From the NCBI GenBank assembly GCA_016179845.1, contig JACPCK010000043.1, positions 1 through 36,300 on the forward strand: 36,300 nucleotides of DNA, written 5' to 3'. Within the stretch, counting starts at the first letter, position 1, and each line of letters begins with the position of its first letter. The translations under genes and the position numbers were made by a program. Below, piece by piece: positions 33,523 through 36,300 of this stretch. This DNA is from Chloroflexota bacterium (lineage in GTDB: Bacteria; Chloroflexota; Dehalococcoidia; Lucifugimonadales; JACPCK01). The notes under the pieces were generated by a model. That model ran no database searches and was not told the origin of the DNA. It saw only the letters and a program-made list of their open reading frames with translations.

Positions 33523-34089
33523 GTGACCACAGTAGCGAGCCCCATGGTCCTTCTAGACCCTACGGTGAAGACGCAGGGGGCGCTGGTGTCCACGGCGCCC
33601 CGGCCCAGGAGCCTGGACGGGCTGGTGGTGGCCCTGCTGGACAACAGCAAGCGCAACGCGGACCTGATCCTGGAGGCCACCTATCGCCTCCTCGCGGAAC
33701 GCTACGCCCTGGCCGGTGTCATCAGGTACGCGAAGAGCACGGCTTCCAAGCCCTTTGCGCCTCAGGTCATGGACGACGTAGTGCGGCGGGCTCAGGTGGC
33801 CGTTACCGCCATGGGAGACTGAGGGTCCTGCTCGACGTGCAGTCTGCACGACGGCATCAACCTGGAGAAGAGGGGTATCCCCACGGCCGTGATGGTCTCG
33901 GATACCTTCGTTGGCAACGCCAAGAGCATGGCCAAGCTGGGCGGTATCCCTGACTATCCCTTCATTGCGCTGCCGCACCCCGTAAGCAGCCTCAGTAAAG
34001 GGGAGATAGACTCCCTGGTGGAGCGCTTCCTCCCACGTATCCTCGGTCTCCTGGTGGCCAAGTCCCCTGTGGAGGCCGGTAAGCCATGA
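33523..34089 (+). CDS. UGSC-type selenoprotein, copy 1 (in-frame UGA at 33820-33822)
   Basis: Normally called as two pieces. The frame opens with GTG at 33523 behind AGGAGG, reaches TGA after 99 codons, and continues without another stop to TGA at 34087-34089, for 188 aa with selenocysteine at 100. The context is AMGD-U-GSCSTCSLHDG. UGSC proteins are a known selenoprotein family by motif; the U-x2-C spacing with a second CxxC-like pair suggests redox chemistry, but the function is unknown. A hairpin follows the TGA as a SECIS would. After the UGA the protein keeps family features (KRGIPTAVMVSDTF, GIPDYPFIALPHP). The final stop overlaps the start of the next gene (ATGA). Confidence 0.9.
33832..33854 (+). 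promoter_or_regulatory. SECIS-like hairpin, copy 1
   Basis: CGTGCA (33836-33841) and TGCACG (33845-33850) pair around loop GTC, extended by G-C, C-G and T-G pairs below an A-A mismatch. The loop G is 20 bases after the TGA, the position I recall for the GU of the E. coli fdhF SECIS, whose GCAGGUCUGC apex resembles GCAGUCUGC here. It lies wholly inside the coding sequence, as in bacteria. Confidence 0.82.
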
Positions 34090-35120
34090 CCACCAAGCCC
34101 CTTGCCTCCCGCCAGTACACCATCGAGGACCCCTACGAGGCCATCGAGTTCTGCCACCGCATGGGCTGGACTGACGGCCTCCCTGTCATTCCGCCAACGG
34201 AGGAGCGGGTCCGGCAGTTCCTGGACTACGCGGGCCGCTCCCCTTCGGACGTAATAGGTGTAGAGCCTACCAAGGGAAAAGTGATCACTGTGGAGAAGGT
34301 GGCCATCAACGCGGTCATGGCGGGCTGCCTCGCCGAGTACCTCCCCGTGGTGCTGGCCGCGGTGGAGGCCATGGCCCGGGACTCCTTCAACCTGCACGCT
34401 ATCTCCGTAAGCACGGCAGGAGCGGCGGTGCTGGCCGTGGTCAACGGCCCCATAGCCCGCGACCTGGGGATGAACGCGGCAGTCAGCCTTTTCGGGGCGG
34501 GCCCGCGCCCCAACGCCTGCATAGGCCGGGCCCTGCGCCTGGTCATCATGAACGTGACGGGAGCCCGTCCCGGAGAGCTGGACAAGGCCACCCTGGGCCA
34601 CCCCGGCAAGTACAGCTACTGCATCGCTGAGCGGGAAGAAGCGAGCCCCTGGGAGCCTCTCCACGTGGAGAGAGGGCTGCCAAGAGGGGGCAGCGCCGTC
34701 AGCGTCTTTGCCGCCCTCTCGCCGTGGCAGTTCTCCAATAGCACCGCCAGCTCGCCCGAGGTGATCCTCAGCGGCATCGCCGATACCATGAAAGGCATAG
34801 GTCCTCAGCAGGGGGAGGTGGTCCTGGTCATGTCGCCTGAGCACCTCTTTCACATCAGGAAGACAGGGTGGAGCAAAGGCCAGGTCAAGGAGTTCGTATT
34901 CCGAAAGGCCCAGAGGACCGTCCACGAGTGGATAGAGACAGGCAAGCTGGATGATGTGCCTGCTGGGAAACGGGCCGATGACATGCTGGGTGTGCTGCGG
35001 GAGCCGCGCTCCCTGACGGTTATCGTCGCCGGGGGCGACGCCGGGGGCAACTCTGCTATAATAGGCATCTGGGGTGGCGGCACCAACTCCCGCTCCGTCA
35101 CGGTGGAGGTCAGGCGCTAG
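34086..35120 (+). CDS. Partner protein of UGSC selenoprotein, copy 2
   Basis: A 344-aa paralogue of the protein at 32463, alike over its whole length, with C23, C81 and C179 matching the conserved cysteines of copy 1. Differences are concentrated in the middle (LFCPGNRAN of copy 1 reads LFGAGPRPN here), so two extra cysteines of copy 1 are lost. The ATG overlaps the stop of the first selenoprotein gene. It is followed after 29 bases by the second selenoprotein gene. The function is unknown. The divergence suggests that the two modules have different substrates. Confidence 0.8.
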   Translation: MTTKPLASRQYTIEDPYEAIEFCHRMGWTDGLPVIPPTEERVRQFLDYAGRSPSDVIGVEPTKGKVITVEKVAINAVMAGCLAEYLPVVLAAVEAMARDSFNLHAISVSTAGAAVLAVVNGPIARDLGMNAAVSLFGAGPRPNACIGRALRLVIMNVTGARPGELDKATLGHPGKYSYCIAEREEASPWEPLHVERGLPRGGSAVSVFAALSPWQFSNSTASSPEVILSGIADTMKGIGPQQGEVVLVMSPEHLFHIRKTGWSKGQVKEFVFRKAQRTVHEWIETGKLDDVPAGKRADDMLGVLREPRSLTVIVAGGDAGGNSAIIGIWGGGTNSRSVTVEVRR

Positions 35121-35149
35121 CCCGGAGAATCTGACTGGAGGAGTCTACT

Positions 35150-35695
35150 ATGGTGATCGTCGCCAGGTCTGTCACGATCCTGGACCCTACTGTGGAGGCC
35201 ATCCCCTCGGGCACTCTCATAGCCAGACGGCCCGATACCCTGAATGGCGTCACGGTCGGCCTTCTGGCTAACGGCAAGCCCAACTCCGACAAGCTCCTGG
35301 ACTTTGTAGGACAGCTCCTTCAGCAGCGCTACCAGATCAGCGCGCTGGTAGCCAGGAACAAAGGAAACGCCTCTCGTCCTGCGCCAGCCCCCATTGTGGA
35401 CGAGCTAGCACGTCAATGCGGTGTGGTCATCACTGCCACAGGGGACTGAGGGTCCTGCTCATCGTGCAGTCTGCACGATGGCCTGACCTTCGAGAAGAGG
35501 GGTATTGCCTCAGCGGTCATCTGCACCGAGCCCTTCATCACCAGCGCCAAGGCCATGGCTCGCCTTGGAGGCGCTCCCGATTATCCCTTCGTCGTCATAC
35601 CCCATCCTGTCGGCAGCCTGAACGACGAAGAGCTGAAGACCAGGGCGGAGATGGTCTTGCCCCAGGTCCTCTCCCTTCTGCTGACCAAGGGGTAG
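35150..35695 (+). CDS. UGSC-type selenoprotein, copy 2 (in-frame UGA at 35447-35449)
   Basis: Starts with ATG behind GGAGGAG, reads 99 codons to TGA, then stays open to TAG at 35693-35695: 181 aa with selenocysteine at position 100, the same position as in copy 1. The context is ATGD-U-GSCSSCSLHDG. Downstream parts keep the family (EKRGIASAVICTEPF, GAPDYPFVVIPHP). The N-terminal halves also align (TILDPTVEAIPSG; VGLLANGKPN). The same hairpin follows the TGA. It is the last gene of the four-gene operon; a strong inverted repeat lies 24 bases beyond the stop. Confidence 0.9.
35459..35481 (+). promoter_or_regulatory. SECIS-like hairpin, copy 2
   Basis: ATCGTGCA (35461-35468) and TGCACGAT (35472-35479) pair perfectly around loop GTC, extended by C-G and T-G. 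The loop G is again 20 bases after the TGA. Compared with copy 1, the pair G-C has become A-T by two changes at third codon positions, both synonymous, so pairing is kept. Confidence 0.85.
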
Positions 35696-35718
35696 ACCTC
35701 CCACGGGCTCGTTTTGCC

Positions 35719-35750
35719 GATAGGGCGGGTGCTGAAGAACCCGCCCTATC
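35719..35750 (+). terminator. Terminator-like hairpin after the selenoprotein operon
   Basis: GATAGGGCGGGT and ACCCGCCCTATC form a perfect 12-bp stem with an 8-base loop. It lies 23 bases after the stop. No T-run follows, so it may end transcription with a factor, or protect the 3' end of the transcript. Confidence 0.6.
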
Positions 35751-35828
35751 CTGATTATCAAACCGGTCAAACATGATGATTACGAGCCTCGTTGCCAGGC
35801 CCGCTTGAGCCACAGAAGGAGGCCAGCT

Positions 35829-36300
35829 ATGACCCACGGAAGGGATTCCTATGCCCGGCCCGATCTACTGGTGGAAACGGACTGGCTCGCCCAGCACCTG
35901 AACGATCCAGGTGTACGCATCATCGACTGTGACCCCTACGACTCCTATCGGCGCGCCCACATCCCCGGCGCGGTCGGTATACAGGTCCACCACTACATCA
36001 AGGACGCCAGCAACTCGGTCTACGTCATGCCGCCGGACCAGTTCGCCCAGCTTATGGGCCAACTCGGTGTGGGTCCAGAGACCCTGGTGGTCACCTACGA
36101 CGGCTTCGGCAGCCTGTACGCGGCCCGGATGTGGTGGGTATTGAGCTACTACGGCCACACTCGCGTCAAGGTCCTCAACGGCGGCTGGGACAAGTGGCTC
36201 AAGGAGGGCCGCTCCATAACCCGCCAGGTCCCCAGGGTAGCGCGGGCCGCCTTCACACCCCAGGTAGACCCCAACCTGATATGCACCCTGGACTACGCCA
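35829..36300 (+). CDS. Rhodanese-type sulfurtransferase (partial, cut by window end)
   Basis: An open frame of 157 codons, start ATG 35829 behind AAGGAGG, running off the window. It is a thiosulfate/3-mercaptopyruvate sulfurtransferase of the two-domain type. The N-terminal domain shows VRIIDCDPYD, AHIPGAVGI, then VVTYDGFGSLYAARMWWVL and LNGGWDKWL, without an active-site Cys, as expected for this inactive half. The catalytic Cys would be in the C-terminal domain, which lies outside the window. Sulfur or selenium transfer to the selenoprotein module is a guess from position; the hairpin between them argues for a separate transcript. Confidence 0.85.
   Translation, partial: MTHGRDSYARPDLLVETDWLAQHLNDPGVRIIDCDPYDSYRRAHIPGAVGIQVHHYIKDASNSVYVMPPDQFAQLMGQLGVGPETLVVTYDGFGSLYAARMWWVLSYYGHTRVKVLNGGWDKWLKEGRSITRQVPRVARAAFTPQVDPNLICTLDYA

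Noticed and set aside
33820-33822. TGA read as a true stop of a 99-aa protein
   Set aside because: The frame continues with conserved sequence shared by the second copy, a SECIS-like hairpin follows and the downstream part has no start of its own close to the TGA.
1-36300. CRISPR arrays, prophage, rRNA genes, sel genes
   Set aside because: None seen. No regular spacer-repeat pattern, phage structural genes, rRNA-like stretches, or selA/selB/selC/selD in this window.

Overview
The window looks like one contig piece from a GC-rich, aerobic, heterotrophic bacterium. Several things point to the Chloroflexota (Dehalococcoidia/SAR202-like side): the protein families, the PspAB-HtpX pair, a caa3-type oxidase whose subunit II carries cytochrome c, a LexA box of the GAAC-N4-GTTC type, hairpin repeats typical of such genomes, and an operon of UGSC-type selenoproteins. 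This placement is inferred from gene content, not from a marker gene.

Layout. 1-250: interspersed-repeat remnants. 251-4145 (minus): a conserved unknown gene followed by sdhC-sdhA-sdhB, encoding a quinone-linked succinate dehydrogenase with a five-helix, four-histidine anchor. 4334-6313 (plus): a NarL-type response regulator and its membrane histidine kinase behind a clear promoter. 6338-7735 (minus): an MmgE/PrpD protein. 7740-9950: a more A/T-rich patch with a small unknown gene and an insertion sequence that has cut the end of a zinc-ribbon/DUF4145-like gene. 10019-17217: two MFS transporters, a tRNA-Arg, hairpin repeats, a membrane-anchored unknown protein, pspAB-htpX, an amidase and a small DUF4242-like protein with a promoter and leader hairpin. 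17431-24412 (plus): the cytochrome oxidase cluster ctaA-ctaB-coxB-coxA-coxC-coxD-ctaG. 24440-30120 (minus): accessory metabolism (ABM-domain monooxygenase, SDR, ChrB-like protein, zinc alcohol dehydrogenase, M24 peptidase-like protein, D-2-hydroxyacid dehydrogenase), with a decayed stretch that includes a chrA remnant and a copied 52-bp SDR fragment. 30279-31492 (plus): a DUF502 membrane protein and two desulforedoxin-like mini-proteins. 31661-32305 (minus): lexA with its own operator.

The most interesting part is 32463-35695 (plus). A two-gene module is present twice in tandem: a protein of about 350 aa of unknown function, then a protein of about 185 aa that standard gene calling would split at an in-frame TGA. 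In both copies the TGA lies in a GD-[TGA]-GSC-S-x-CSLHD context, the frame stays open to a later stop, and a hairpin follows the TGA at the same distance. Its stem-loop resembles a bacterial SECIS element, and the two copies differ by a paired, synonymous, base-pair-preserving change. I read both as selenocysteine-containing UGSC proteins with a dedicated, co-duplicated partner. A rhodanese-like sulfurtransferase begins just downstream and runs off the window.

Together the genes describe an aerobic respiratory core (succinate dehydrogenase and heme A/caa3 oxidase), small iron/redox proteins, SOS control, and an uncharacterised selenium-dependent redox module.
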